DNA from: Bradyrhizobium liaoningense
GTDB taxonomy: Bacteria > Pseudomonadota > Alphaproteobacteria > Rhizobiales > Xanthobacteraceae
Reading direction: 5' to 3'
Assembly (NCBI RefSeq): GCF_018130785.1
Contig: NZ_JAFCJT010000009.1
Coordinates: 1 to 64,000 of the forward strand
Length of the DNA: 64,000 nucleotides
Part shown: positions 52,624-62,500 of the stretch, in pieces
Position numbering within the stretch: position 1 is the first letter of the stretch
Layout of the letters: every line of letters starts with the position of its first letter
Made by a program: the position numbers and the translations under genes
The notes under the pieces: generated by a model
The model's database searches: none
Seen by the model: the letters and a program-made list of their open reading frames with translations, nothing else
What the model was told of the DNA's origin: nothing

Positions 52624-54327
52624 TCAGCGTTGAAAGACGACTTTGCCTCCGACGAGCGTGATGTCCGCTTTGATGTCTTTGATCTGCTCTTCCGGGATGG
52701 ACATGTAGTCCGCGGAAAGGACCGTGAGGTCAGCAAGCTTGCCCGGCTGGATCGTACCCTTGCGTGCTTCGTCGAACGTGTAACGCGAAGCTGCCGACGT
52801 ATAGAGGCGGAGCGCCTGTTCGCGACCGATAGCTTCCGCCGCGCCGTAAACGTTTCCATTGGGATCTTTTCGGGTCACCATGATGTACATGTTGAGGAAC
52901 GGGTTGATCGGGTTGACGGGGAAGTCGGTTCCTGCGCCGAGGCTCTCTAGCCCCATTCTTTCGATCAAGGTCTTAGTCGGCACGGCGCGATCGGCGGTCG
53001 GCCGTCCCAGGAAGCGCTCGACGGTCGCGGCCTTGTCCCACATGAAGACGTTTTGGAAATCGACCCTAACCCCCAGCTTGTGGGCCCGCTCCATCTGCTC
53101 CGGCCTGATCAGACTGGCGTGAATGAGAACGAAACGCCGATCCCTGATAGATCTCTCCTTGTCGGCAGCTTCAAAAGCATCGAGCACCTGGTCTATACCG
53201 AGATCGCCGACGACGTGTACGCCGACACGCCAACCGTAGCGATTGCAGATCGACACGAGTTGCTTTAGCCGCTCGGGCGTCTGCTGGGCGATGCCGTGGT
53301 AGTTGTCGTGCGAGTCCGGATAGACGTCGCGCATCAGCGCCGTCTTCAGCGTCATGCCGCCGTCGTAGAAAATCTTAATACCGGCAAACCTGACCCAGTC
53401 GTCGCCGAAGCCGGACGAAGCGCCATTACCCGACATGATCGCTTCCCAGGCGCTCAGATCGGCGGGCGGCTCTGGTCTGTACATCAATCCCGTCCGCAGC
53501 GTCGCTCGTCCGGACGCGGCGAGCTTTTGCAGCGTACGGACGTCGCGCGCTTCCGTGGCGCCTTCCACCGCGCTTGTGATCCCAAAACTGTTCAGCGCGC
53601 CTTCCGCAAGCGTGAACTGCCTGATTTCATCCTCTTCGGTCCACGGCGGAACGGCCTTCTCGACCCGATCGATCGCGGTCTCGACGAGGACGCCGGTCAG
53701 TTCGTCGGCCGCGTCGCGCTCGAAAGAGCCACCGTCCGGGTTCGCGGTGGTCTTGTCGACGCCTGCCTTCTGCAAAGCCATCGTATTCGCCATCGAGAAA
53801 TGCCCGACGGTGCGCAAGTAGACCGGATTGTTCGGAGCGACGCTGTCGATCTCCTGCCTCGTCAGGTAGCGCTTCTCGGCGAGTTGTGACGGAGGATGCC
53901 ACGCTCCGCCAACGATCCACTCGCCCGGCTTCTTTTTGGCGACGAAGGCCTTGATGGCCTCGAGCGCTTCCGTGACCGTCTTCGCCCGGCCCATGACGAC
54001 GACATAGTCGCCAAGTCCAGCCGCCTTGAAGTGCGCATGCGTATCGATCAATCCGGGAACGACGGTCTTGCCGGATATATCGAGCACCTGCGTGCGCGCT
54101 CCAGCGAGCGCCCGTATGGACGCGCTGCTTCCGACCGCGAGAATCTTTCCGTCCCGGATGGCGATCGCCTCGGTCACGCTGGATTGCTCGTCGAGGGTCA
54201 GAACCTTTCCGTTGATGAGGACGAGATCGGGCGAGTTGACCTCCGCCTGCTGGGCTATAGCAGGCGCCGCGCCTGCGAACAGAATTCCCGCACCGAGCAT
54301 CGCGACTGCCGTCGATCTGCAGACCAT
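52624..54327 (-). CDS. Secreted amidohydrolase (YtcJ-like)
   Basis: This 567-residue amidohydrolase-superfamily protein has the metal site HxH in PGLIDTHAHFK, the middle His region in VGVHVVGDLG, FVLIHASLI, and the late Asp in LGAGTDFPVNP. The domain pattern is that of YtcJ-like (NfdA-type) hydrolases acting on amide or formamide bonds. The N-terminus is a Sec signal (MLGAGILFAGAAPAIAQQ, cleavage near AIA-QQ at about residue 25), so it is exported. The start at 54327 has GGAGG 6 bases upstream; an earlier in-frame ATG at 54408 would add 27 residues without a ribosome binding site. It lies alone between repeat copies B and C. The substrate is unknown. Confidence 0.88.
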   Translation of the reverse strand: MVCRSTAVAMLGAGILFAGAAPAIAQQAEVNSPDLVLINGKVLTLDEQSSVTEAIAIRDGKILAVGSSASIRALAGARTQVLDISGKTVVPGLIDTHAHFKAAGLGDYVVVMGRAKTVTEALEAIKAFVAKKKPGEWIVGGAWHPPSQLAEKRYLTRQEIDSVAPNNPVYLRTVGHFSMANTMALQKAGVDKTTANPDGGSFERDAADELTGVLVETAIDRVEKAVPPWTEEDEIRQFTLAEGALNSFGITSAVEGATEARDVRTLQKLAASGRATLRTGLMYRPEPPADLSAWEAIMSGNGASSGFGDDWVRFAGIKIFYDGGMTLKTALMRDVYPDSHDNYHGIAQQTPERLKQLVSICNRYGWRVGVHVVGDLGIDQVLDAFEAADKERSIRDRRFVLIHASLIRPEQMERAHKLGVRVDFQNVFMWDKAATVERFLGRPTADRAVPTKTLIERMGLESLGAGTDFPVNPINPFLNMYIMVTRKDPNGNVYGAAEAIGREQALRLYTSAASRYTFDEARKGTIQPGKLADLTVLSADYMSIPEEQIKDIKADITLVGGKVVFQR

Positions 54328-54440
54328 TCCAACCTCCAGATTATTGTGTTCAATAGGCGAACATTTGGTCTTTCTTCGATGATAGCCGCGCGTATCGAAG
54401 CGGTCCAACGATCCGGCAGCCGCTCACGCCGCGATGGTGG

Positions 54441-54790
54441 CCCCCCATCGACGACGACGGTCGAACCGGTCGAGAACGGATTGCATGCGAGAAAGAGGAC
54501 CGCGTTCGCGATGTCCGCTGCCTCGCCAATACGACGCAGCGGCAGGCGCTCCGCCGCGCCGGCGAACATCTTCTCGCGCTCAGCGTCGGCCATGCCAGAC
54601 CACATCGGCGTAGCAACCAGGCCGGGCGAAACCGCGTTGACGCGGACCGGAGCCAACTCGAGCGCGAGGCCACGCGTCAACGCCTCGAGCGCCGCGTTTA
54701 CGGCTCCCTGCAGCACCGTGTTTGCGGAGGGGCGCGCGCTCCTGAAGCCGGAGACGAAGCAGAGCGAGCCAGTACCAGAAGCCGAGCCTC
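54441..54790 (-). pseudogene. C-terminal remnant of an SDR-family gene
   Basis: The minus-strand frame from about 54790 reads VSGFRSARPSANTV, GAVNAALEALTRGLALELAP, VNAVSPGLVATPMWSG and FLACNPFSTGSTVVVDGG, which is the second half of a short-chain dehydrogenase. The N-terminal half with the NAD-binding motif and catalytic Tyr region is missing; the frame is stopped at about 54791, where unrelated sequence begins. After VVVDGG (54441) it reads on with no normal end, towards the amidohydrolase start. It is a remnant, not a working enzyme. Confidence 0.7.
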
Positions 54791-55185
54791 TTCATCCGAA
54801 TAGCGAACAGGCGGATCACGCAAGCGCAGCGCCTGTCAGCCCGCCCGCGCAAACCGTGGCTTCTTGGGAAGAACAGCCGACCAACCCACCGCAGATCATT
54901 GCCGCACTTCAAAGCGCTCGAAACGGGGAGAGCTGGAATGCTCTCGCCCGCCTTCGGCGCGACTTGGAGGGTCGGTTTCGAGCCGAACTCATGGGGGCTG
55001 AGCCGGGCACCTCTCGGATACCGATGAAAAAGGTGCCCGTGCCTGTTGAAGCGAAGTCCGTATTCCGGCGCTTCTACAGAACTGCAGGCCGCGCCATTCA
55101 CGGGGAAGACGTCACCGACGAGGAGGTAATCCAAGCACGACCGAGCACCGGAAAGCACACAAGACGATCTTGCCCTACGTTCTAG
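54790..55185 (+). pseudogene. Possible C-terminal fragment of an unidentified protein
   Basis: Downstream of the SDR break, a plus-strand frame without a start encodes a Pro/Glu/Ala-rich stretch (HASAAPVSPPAQTVASWEEQ). A more ordered end follows (ALQSARNGESWNALARLRRD, SVFRRFYRTAGRAIHGEDVT) and stops at 55185. Its composition is protein-like rather than antisense-like. I do not recognise the family. It could be the tail of a gene cut when the junction at about 54790 formed. Confidence 0.35.
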
Positions 55186-55291
55186 GTGTGCTCACGCCCA
55201 TGACATTGGCAAAGCGGTGGGAGATCGAGATTCTCTAACACTACACCGTCACGCAAAAATCGCCGGGCCTATGCTACAGCCGCCGATTTCC

Positions 55292-55536
55292 CTACTCCAC
55301 TCAATCACTAGGACGAGATCGCCGCGTTAACTTGAAAGCACAAACTTTCGCAGCTGACGGTCAAATCCCGACGGTACATCCGCCCAAACCTTTTCCTCCT
55401 GAATTTACAGGAAAATTATCATCACTCGGCGGGACTGCTATTTCGGCAAGTATCGGAGTCTTTCGGTTAGGGACCGCGCGTGCTTCTGCCGTAAGGGCCA
55501 CCGCCACACACGCGGCTTCGCGTCCCGATACCGTCA
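55292..55536. repeat. 250-bp dispersed repeat, copy C (decayed)
   Basis: This is a third relative of the repeats at 11036 and 52247. It keeps CTACTCC (55292, one C lost against A and B), CAAATCCCGACGG (55362, as in copy B at 52319), TATCGGAGT and ATACCGTCA (55528). The minus-strand open frame seen in A and B is broken here. It lies in the 519-base gap 55186-55704, which holds no other recognisable gene; a 10-codon ORF with an AAGGAG site starts at 55707 and may be the stub of a lost gene. Confidence 0.7.
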
Positions 55537-55704
55537 ATGATCAGGATAGCCTTGGCCTACCTGATTGGTAGGTGATGGCTCGCACCGCTCACGGGACCGC
55601 CCTTAGCAAACCGTCAGGCCGCTTCACGCTGATAGATTCCGATCTTCACGCACTCTGGAAAGCCCGGCACCGCGCTCACGGCAACCGGGCTTAAGGAGAA
55701 CTCG

Positions 55705-56106
55705 TCATGCCCAATACGCCGAGCTCTCTGCAACAATAGGCTGAGAAAGGCTACCTGCTCTCTTCAGCCGCAGATCGAAATCCTGGTCGACGGCTGTGGC
55801 GACGTAGTCCTTCAGCGGGAGGAACCGCGTAGCGAAGACCGCGCTCGCGACGTCATCTTCGTGAGCCGCGAATATCTCCCGAAGTTGATCGATATATTGC
55901 GAAATGCCCGGGCGAGCTTCTTGTGCTCCCTCCATCATGTGATGGGACATGGCGCACTGCGCGTCGGCACCCTTGCGGTTGCGGTGGATGTATGACACTA
56001 TTTTGATTATAGCCTCGACCCCGCGTCTGTGAGCGATTTCACAGTAGTAGCCTGCGCTGCAGGGTAAGTCTGAGCCTGTCCGCACGAGTGTTGTCGGGTG
56101 CAGCAT
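55705..56106 (-). CDS. Uncertain hypothetical ORF
   Basis: The minus-strand frame of 133 codons contains a plausible helical part (GISQYIDQLREIFAAHEDDV, VFATRFLPLKDYVATAVDQD). The start is unclear (ATG at 56106 or 55950, both with poor ribosome binding sites), and the 5' end touches the divergent response-regulator gene. It may be the remnant of a regulatory protein. I recognise no domain, and the surrounding DNA is rich in fragments. Confidence 0.3.
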   Translation of the reverse strand: MLHPTTLVRTGSDLPCSAGYYCEIAHRRGVEAIIKIVSYIHRNRKGADAQCAMSHHMMEGAQEARPGISQYIDQLREIFAAHEDDVASAVFATRFLPLKDYVATAVDQDFDLRLKRAGSLSQPIVAESSAYWA

Positions 56107-56832
56107 ATGCCGCCAGAGATCGAACCGTCAGGGCATGCTCCTCAGGACCTCTCGTGGCCCACATCCGAGCGCGCTGATCCGGCTACTGCACCACCGCCGA
56201 TTCGCCTCGCCATCGCCAGCGCGGTGCGGCTCGTCCGCGAAAGCCTCGCTCTGACCTTGGTGGATCGCCCGGACATCACGATCCTCGATTCCGTAAATCT
56301 CGAGCCGGCCGGCATCGCCCGTATCGCCGAGCTCGCACCCGATGTGGTGCTGGTGGACCTCGGGCACGTCGACGTCATCGCCATCACGCGCCTGATAAAG
56401 GTGGCCTGCACCGAGGCGAAGCTCGTCGCTTTCGCGCTCGCCGAGGTCGACGACGACGTGTTCGCCTGCGCAGCGGCCGGCTTCTCGGGCTACGTCCCGC
56501 GCGAGAGCGGCGCCGACGAGCTCTACGGCGCGCTGATCGACGCCGCGAGCGGCCGCCTGCGTTGCCCGCCGCACATCACGGCCGCCATGTTCAACCGCCT
56601 GTCCAACCTAATGCGGCAAGCGCCCGCGCGAGCGCCGCTGCCTGAGCTAACCGCGCGTGAGAGCGCGATCCTGGCGCTGGCCGCGGAAGGCCAATCCAAC
56701 AAGGAAATCGCCCGGCAGCTGCAGATCTGCTCGGCGACCGTGAAGAACCATATGCACAATATCCTCCAGAAGCTGCACGTCGGACGCCGCGGCGCAGCCG
56801 TCGCCCGCTTGCGCATGGCGCGCTCGGGCTGA
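56107..56832 (+). CDS. Response regulator with LuxR-type DNA-binding domain
   Basis: This 241-residue protein has a receiver-like domain (about residues 30-150; IRLAIASAVRLVRESLALTL, DVVLVDLGHVDVIAI with the phospho-acceptor-type Asp) and a C-terminal LuxR helix-turn-helix (about 175-235; LTARESAILALAAEGQSNKE, CSATVKNHMHNILQKLHVGR). The receiver is atypical: the usual acidic pair near its N-terminus is missing, so phosphorylation is doubtful. The ATG at 56107 is preferred; a GTG at 56098 is possible. It lies upstream of a second receiver-like gene and the eCIS locus and may control them. No sensor kinase is adjacent. Confidence 0.82.
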   Translation: MPPEIEPSGHAPQDLSWPTSERADPATAPPPIRLAIASAVRLVRESLALTLVDRPDITILDSVNLEPAGIARIAELAPDVVLVDLGHVDVIAITRLIKVACTEAKLVAFALAEVDDDVFACAAAGFSGYVPRESGADELYGALIDAASGRLRCPPHITAAMFNRLSNLMRQAPARAPLPELTARESAILALAAEGQSNKEIARQLQICSATVKNHMHNILQKLHVGRRGAAVARLRMARSG

Positions 56833-57115
56833 CGCTCCCGGATACTCTCTGGCACATAATAAATCTCGACGCGGCACTAACGCGTTCCCAAGCGTCCTTG
56901 CGCGGTGGGCTCCACGCGGCGACGGTCTAGATCATTCGGCCCAGCCCCGGTCTATTCCATTGCCGCAGCCGCATGGAGCATCCGGTTCGGGCGAGAGGAT
57001 TCCGCACGGCGCGCATCAGATCGGGACCATCGCCCATCCCCTCCGATCCATGGCCTCGTCCGCCGTATCGTGGTGAAACTCGCAAACCTCCTCTCTTCAT
57101 CCAGGAGCCGCAGGC

Positions 57116-57481
57116 TTGGCCTCGACGATCGTCCTTCTCGCCGACCTGCCGCCAATGCTGGAGGACATGGTGTCGAGCGTGCTCAAAGGACGATCCGATC
57201 TCCAAGTCGTGCGCGGCACCAGCAAGGGCAGCAGGCTGATCAATTCGGCGATCGCGGCCGGCGCGCCGGTGGTCGTGGTGGCGCGCAGCGATCCCGCGGA
57301 TCTCGCCTCAATCGATCCATATCTCGCCGAAGCCTCGAACGTCTCGGTAGTCGCGGTCGCCCTCGACGGCGCGTCGGCCTGCACGCATGCCTTCAAACCG
57401 ACGCGGAAGCCCATCGACGACGTATCGGCTGAGCAGATCCTGAGCGCGATCACCGACGCTGCAGCCGGACGAGGTCAATGA
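57116..57481 (+). CDS. Stand-alone pseudo-receiver protein
   Basis: This 121-residue alpha/beta protein has the length and strand pattern of a CheY-like receiver (TIVLLADLPPMLEDMVSSVL, APVVVVARSDPADLASIDPY). The phospho-acceptor position after the third strand is not Asp in line with VLVD of true receivers (here VVVVAR). The start is TTG with AGGAG 9 bases upstream. It stands between the LuxR-type regulator (56107) and the DUF4255 gene (57512), 30 bases before the latter, so it is probably co-transcribed with the eCIS genes and may act as a regulatory or assembly adaptor. Function unknown. Confidence 0.65.
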   Translation: MASTIVLLADLPPMLEDMVSSVLKGRSDLQVVRGTSKGSRLINSAIAAGAPVVVVARSDPADLASIDPYLAEASNVSVVAVALDGASACTHAFKPTRKPIDDVSAEQILSAITDAAAGRGQ

Positions 57482-57511
57482 TGCGCGGCTCACGAGCAAT
57501 CCAGGTGCGCG

Positions 57512-58129
57512 ATGTACACGTCGCTCTATAGCGCCAGCATAGCGCTCGGCTCATACCTGCGCACGCAGCTCGAGGCGCTGCCCGCGCCGGGCCTCGGCTT
57601 CGGAGGGGCCGGCACCCGCGTCGTGACCCTCAATTCCCCGCAGGAGATGCGGGAGGACATGAAGCAGGAGGGGCTCGCGGTCTGGCTCTACCGGATCGAG
57701 CGCGACGCCATGCGGATGAACCGGCCGCCGGAGCGCATCGCGAGCGATCTCTTGCGCCCGCCGCCGCTGCCCTTGCATCTGCATTACCTGATGGCACCCG
57801 TGACCTTCAAAGGGACCGGCGGCTCGCCCGACATCGAGCAGAAGATCCTCGGCCGCGTGATCCAGGCGCTGCACAGCAAGCCGATCCTGCAGGGCGTCGA
57901 CTTCAAGGACACCGACCTCGAGGGCACCGACGCCGAGGTGCACGTCCATCTCGAAGCGCTCGGACTCGACGAGATGTCGCGCTTCTGGGAGGCGCTCGAA
58001 GGCTCGTTCCAGCTCGCCGTCTCCTACGAGGTCGCGGTGGTGAATATCGACCCGGCGCTTGAGCCGATCCGCGTGGCTCCGGTCGAGATCGCCATGCCCG
58101 AGCTCGCCGTCATCGTGGGAGCCCCGTGA
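57512..58129 (+). CDS. DUF4255 (Pvc16-type) eCIS protein
   Basis: This 205-residue protein has the DUF4255/Pvc16 N-terminal type domain (IALGSYLRTQLEALPAPGLG, VWLYRIERDAMRMNRPPERI, LPLHLHYLMAPVTFKGTGGS, LAVSYEVAVVNIDPALEPIR). Family knowledge: Pvc16/Afp16-like proteins cap the tail tube and sheath end in extracellular contractile injection systems. It heads the visible structural genes and is followed, with overlapping stop and start, by the modular accessory protein and then sheath and tube genes. This supports an eCIS locus rather than a prophage with a head. Confidence 0.88.
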   Translation: MYTSLYSASIALGSYLRTQLEALPAPGLGFGGAGTRVVTLNSPQEMREDMKQEGLAVWLYRIERDAMRMNRPPERIASDLLRPPPLPLHLHYLMAPVTFKGTGGSPDIEQKILGRVIQALHSKPILQGVDFKDTDLEGTDAEVHVHLEALGLDEMSRFWEALEGSFQLAVSYEVAVVNIDPALEPIRVAPVEIAMPELAVIVGAP

Positions 58130-59535
58130 TGGCGCGCCGCAAAGTCCAGGTCCAGGACCGCATGCTCACCGTCTCCATGCTGGAGCCGCCGCCGGTGGGG
58201 CATCGTCCTTGCGCCCTGCTGCAGGTGACGCTGCTCGACGAGTTGACCGGGCGGCCGCCGCTCTCGAGCTTCACGGCACGCCTGATGACGCCGCCTGCCG
58301 CCGACGCCAGCATTCGCGTGGTGCACGAAGGGCTACTCGGCGTGGCCGGCCGCCCCGAGCGCGCCTTCGCACCGCAGCTCGCGACCATCGGCGTGATCGA
58401 ACTCGAGATCGAGGCCGCGCGCTTTGCGCGCCGCCGGCTCGCGGTGAGGTTCGCCTGCGCGCGGCGCGCGCTTGCGAGCGCGGCCACCTCGGCGGTCATC
58501 ACGCTCAATTCCAATGCGGGCCTGGAGCCCGGGCAGCGCCTGCTGCTCGGCAGCCTCGACGGCTCGCGCGCGGAGTTCGGCGTGATCGCGGCGATCGGCC
58601 CGGGCGCCAATCAGGTGACGCTGCAGCAGGCGGTGAACTTCCCCTACCCGGCCGGCAGCCCGGTGCAGCCCCTGCCGGCTGACCAGCTGCTCGCGCTGCG
58701 GCGCAAGCCCGTGACCATCGTGGGGCGCGTGCTCAAGCGCACCGGCGCCGTGACGGCGCCGCTCGCCGGCGCCACCGTGCGCGTCAGCAAGATCTGGCGG
58801 CAAATCCCTCCCGCCGGCACCACTGTGGATCCCGAGCTGCCGGTCCCCGGCGGCCCGGCCCCAGCCGGGCCCTGGGACGTGCCGATCGCCGCGCTGTGGC
58901 CGGCGGCTTATGCGGATATACCGGGCACCGGCTCGATCAGGATCGAGGACCGCTCCGTCGACGGCGCCACCAGTCCCAAGACGCTGCTCGACGACGTGGC
59001 AGCCGGCAGCACGGCGCTGCGGCTGTCCAATGCGGTCGGGCTCGGCGTCACCGACGTGATCGCGGTGGATGCCGACGATGCCGGCCGGCGCGAGGTCTTC
59101 GCGATCCGCTCCATCACGCCTTCGGGTTCGGCGAGCGACTGGTCGCGCGTGGTCGTCAACCAGCCGCTCGCCTTCGATCACAAGCGCAATCGCCTGGTGC
59201 GGCGGCTGCTCGGACCGGCGGCCGGCGCACCGGTCGCGCTCAACTATGCGGTCGCGCGCGGCGACGAGGCCGTGCTGTTCGATGCTTCCGGCACCACGGG
59301 CTCGCACCAGGTGCGCGTCTTCGATCCCGGTCCGCCGCTGGTGCAGTCCTTTCATCGCATCGACGTGCTCGCGACGACGACCGATGCGGACGGCCTCTAT
59401 CGCCTGCCGCCGATCACGCGCGCCGGAAAGATCGAACTGCTCGCAAAGGACTCGAGCTCCCCCGCGAGCAAGGCCATCGAGTTTGTGCCCGACTACGCCA
59501 TGTTCGAAAACCGCGTCGATGTCACGGTGAGCTAG
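58129..59535 (+). CDS. Modular eCIS accessory protein (beta-rich repeats)
   Basis: This 468-residue protein has no catalytic motif that I recognise. It carries two copies of a beta-rich module of about 70 residues (near 114-182, SAVITLNSNAGLEPGQRLLL; near 284-361, STALRLSNAVGLGVTDVIAV). The same module type is repeated in the giant sheath at 59555. The C-terminal 80 residues look like a carboxypeptidase-regulatory or Ig-like beta domain (TTTDADGLYRLPPITRAGKI). It starts at ATG 58129, overlapping the DUF4255 stop by one base (a GTG at 58126 is equally possible). It may decorate the particle surface or bind the sheath. There is no signal peptide, as expected for an eCIS part. Confidence 0.7.
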   Translation: MARRKVQVQDRMLTVSMLEPPPVGHRPCALLQVTLLDELTGRPPLSSFTARLMTPPAADASIRVVHEGLLGVAGRPERAFAPQLATIGVIELEIEAARFARRRLAVRFACARRALASAATSAVITLNSNAGLEPGQRLLLGSLDGSRAEFGVIAAIGPGANQVTLQQAVNFPYPAGSPVQPLPADQLLALRRKPVTIVGRVLKRTGAVTAPLAGATVRVSKIWRQIPPAGTTVDPELPVPGGPAPAGPWDVPIAALWPAAYADIPGTGSIRIEDRSVDGATSPKTLLDDVAAGSTALRLSNAVGLGVTDVIAVDADDAGRREVFAIRSITPSGSASDWSRVVVNQPLAFDHKRNRLVRRLLGPAAGAPVALNYAVARGDEAVLFDASGTTGSHQVRVFDPGPPLVQSFHRIDVLATTTDADGLYRLPPITRAGKIELLAKDSSSPASKAIEFVPDYAMFENRVDVTVS

Positions 59536-59554
59536 ACGTCTCGAGGAGAGCGCC

Positions 59555-62500
59555 ATGCCTGAATACCTCGCTCCTGCAGTGTACGTGGAAGAGGTCGATA
59601 CCGGTTCCAAGCCCATCGAAGGCGTCTCCACCAGCACGGCCGGCATGGTCGGCATGACCGAGCGCGGCCCGCTCAACGTGCCGATCCTGATCACCAGCAA
59701 CGGCGAGTATCAGCGCTGGTTCGGCGGATATCTCGATCCCGACGTGTTCGACGCCGAACGCTGCTACCTGCCGCATGCGGTCGAGGGCTTCTTCACCAAT
59801 GGCGGCAAGCGCGTGTTCATCACGCGCGTGCTCGATCCGGGCGCAGCGTCCGTCGCACGCCGGCCGCTGGTCGCGCCCGACGCGACCGCGCCCGCCACCA
59901 CGCAGCTCCTTTCGTCGGCGGCCGCTGCTGCATCCAGCGTGATCGTTGCCGACGGCACTGGTTTCGCGGCCGCCGATACTGTCCAGATCGGCACCGGCAC
60001 GGGTGCCGAGTTCCGCACAATCAATGCGCCGCTCAACAATGCCTCGGTGCTCGCGCTCACCTTGCCGCTCTCATTCGAGCATGCGGCGGCACAGACCGTG
60101 GAAGTGCGCACGATCGTCGATAACCCGGCCCCGCTCCCCCAAGTGCATTCCTCGACGCTGCAAGCCGACGCCGCCGAGGGAGCGAGGAGCATCACGTTGG
60201 TCAGCGCGGCCTTCACCCCGGCGCTGGCAGGCGGCCAGCTATTGCGCATCGGATCCGGGGGCACTGCTGAATATATCGTGGTCGCCGGGGCGCCGGCCGG
60301 TAATGTCGTGCCGTTGCGCGCGCCGCTACGGCTGCTGCATAGCGCGACTGCGCAGGTCTTCCGCCAGGACGTTACGGTCCCGCTAGGGCCGCCATCCACG
60401 CAGGTCGCGGCCGGCGGCGTTGCGGCCGGTGCTTCGGTGGTCAATGTGGCGAGCACCGCCGGTTTCGCCGCGGGCGATTTCCTGTTCTTCGACCACACCA
60501 ATCCCGATCGCGAAGAGTATCGGCCGATCGGCGGCCTGGTGCGGCTCAGCCTCGACAAGCAGGCCTATGCGAATTACCCGACCGGCTCGCTCGTGGAAGT
60601 CGTCACGATCGCCCCGGCGACACCGCCCTCCTACGATCTCACCGCGGACGCCGCCGCGAACACGAACGTCATTCAGGTCTCGAACCGCTCGACGATGAAG
60701 GTCAACGACGTCGTCCAGATCGGTCTCGCCGCCGACGCCGAGTTCGCGCAGATCGCCGCGATGCCGGCCACCGCGCCCGGCAACAACCCGGGACCGCTGG
60801 TGCTGCGCAGCGCGCTGCGCCGCAAACATGATGCCATGGCCAACGTAATCTTCCGCTTCGTCGATCCATTGACGACGACCTTCGCAACCACGCTCGCGAT
60901 CGACTCCGCGATGGACGAGACGAGCCTGATCGTCGCGGCGGCCGGATCGATCTCGGCCAGCACCATCGTTCGCGTGACCCCGCCCGGCGGGACGCCCTCT
61001 TATCACGTGGTCAGCGCCGCCCCGGTCACGCTTACGGCACGCAACGTGCCGCTCGACCTGCCGCTCGACCTGCCGCACGCGGCGGGTGAAGCCATGGTCA
61101 CGCGCACGCCTATGATCGAGGTGCGCGCGCTCGACGCCGGCGCCTGGGGCAACCGGCTACAGGTCGGCGCCGAGGTGGCCGGGCAGCCGCTGCTGACGAC
61201 CACGATCCGGCAGATCGTCCCCGGAGGCCTGCGGCTCAATTCCGCGGCAGGGGTCGAGGCCGGCACCGAACTGGTCGTGACCGACGCCGGCGGCATCGAG
61301 ACCGCCCACAAGGTCCAGGCAATCGACCGTCAGAACAACTACCTGATCACGCTCGAGACGGGGACGCCGCTGCCTGGGACTGCAGCCATCAACAATCCGG
61401 TCCGTTCGCGCGAGTACCGCTTCGTGGTCGAACTGCTGCGTCAGCCCGATCCCGCCAACCCGTCGCGCAACAACACCGCGATCGATCGCGAGGTATTCGC
61501 GGCGCTGTCGCTCGACCCGCGCCACAGCCGCTACTTCGAGCGCATCGTCGGTGCGACCTGGGACACGACCAACCCGGCGCTCACGCAGGACGACGCGGGC
61601 CGCGACCTGCGCAAGAGCGATCGCCGCTCGGAAGGCGAGTCCGCCTATATCCGCGTGCGCGACCTCTCGCCAGGCACCGGGCTGCGCGCGGGCCCGGTAG
61701 CGGACTATGAGGTCCGGCCCGACGGCACGCGCCGGCTGATCCTGCTGCGCCTGTCGCGCGGCGATGATGCGCTCGGCGCCGTCACGGACGCGATCTATAT
61801 CGGCACTGACAACACCGAGCCGGAGCAGCGCACGGGCCTGTTCACGTTGCGCAATATCGAGGACATCAGCATCGTTGCGGCGCCGGGACGCACCTCCGTC
61901 ACGATGCAGGCTGGACTGATCAATCACTGCGAGCTCGCGCGCTATCGCTTCGCGGTGCTCGACGGCACGCCGCCGCCGGCCGACACGATGACGAACGTGC
62001 AGGTGCAGCGCCAGCAGTTCGATACCAAATATGCGGCGCTCTACCACCCGTGGCTGGTCATTCCGGAGCCCTACCCGCTCAACCCCGCGATGCCGGCAGA
62101 CTATCCGCTGCCACCCTCCGGACACATGCTCGGGATCTATGCGCGCACCGACATCGAGCGTGGCGTGCACAAGGCGCCCGCCAACGAGGTGGTGCGCGGC
62201 GTCACCGGCCTGCAGCGGCTGCTCAACAAGGAGCAGCACGACATTCTCAATCCCTATCCGGTCAACATCAATGTGATCCGCGACTTCCGTGCCAACAACC
62301 GGGGCATCCGCGTCTATGGCGGGCGCGTGATCACCAGCGACTCGGATTGGAAATACGTCAACGTCCGGCGCCTGCTGATCTTCATCGAGGCCTCGATCGA
62401 CCGCGGCTTGCAATGGGTGGTGTTCGAGCCCAATGCTGAGCCGCTGTGGGCGCGTGTGCGCCGCTCGGTGAGCAACTTCCTGACGCAGGTCTGGCGCAAC

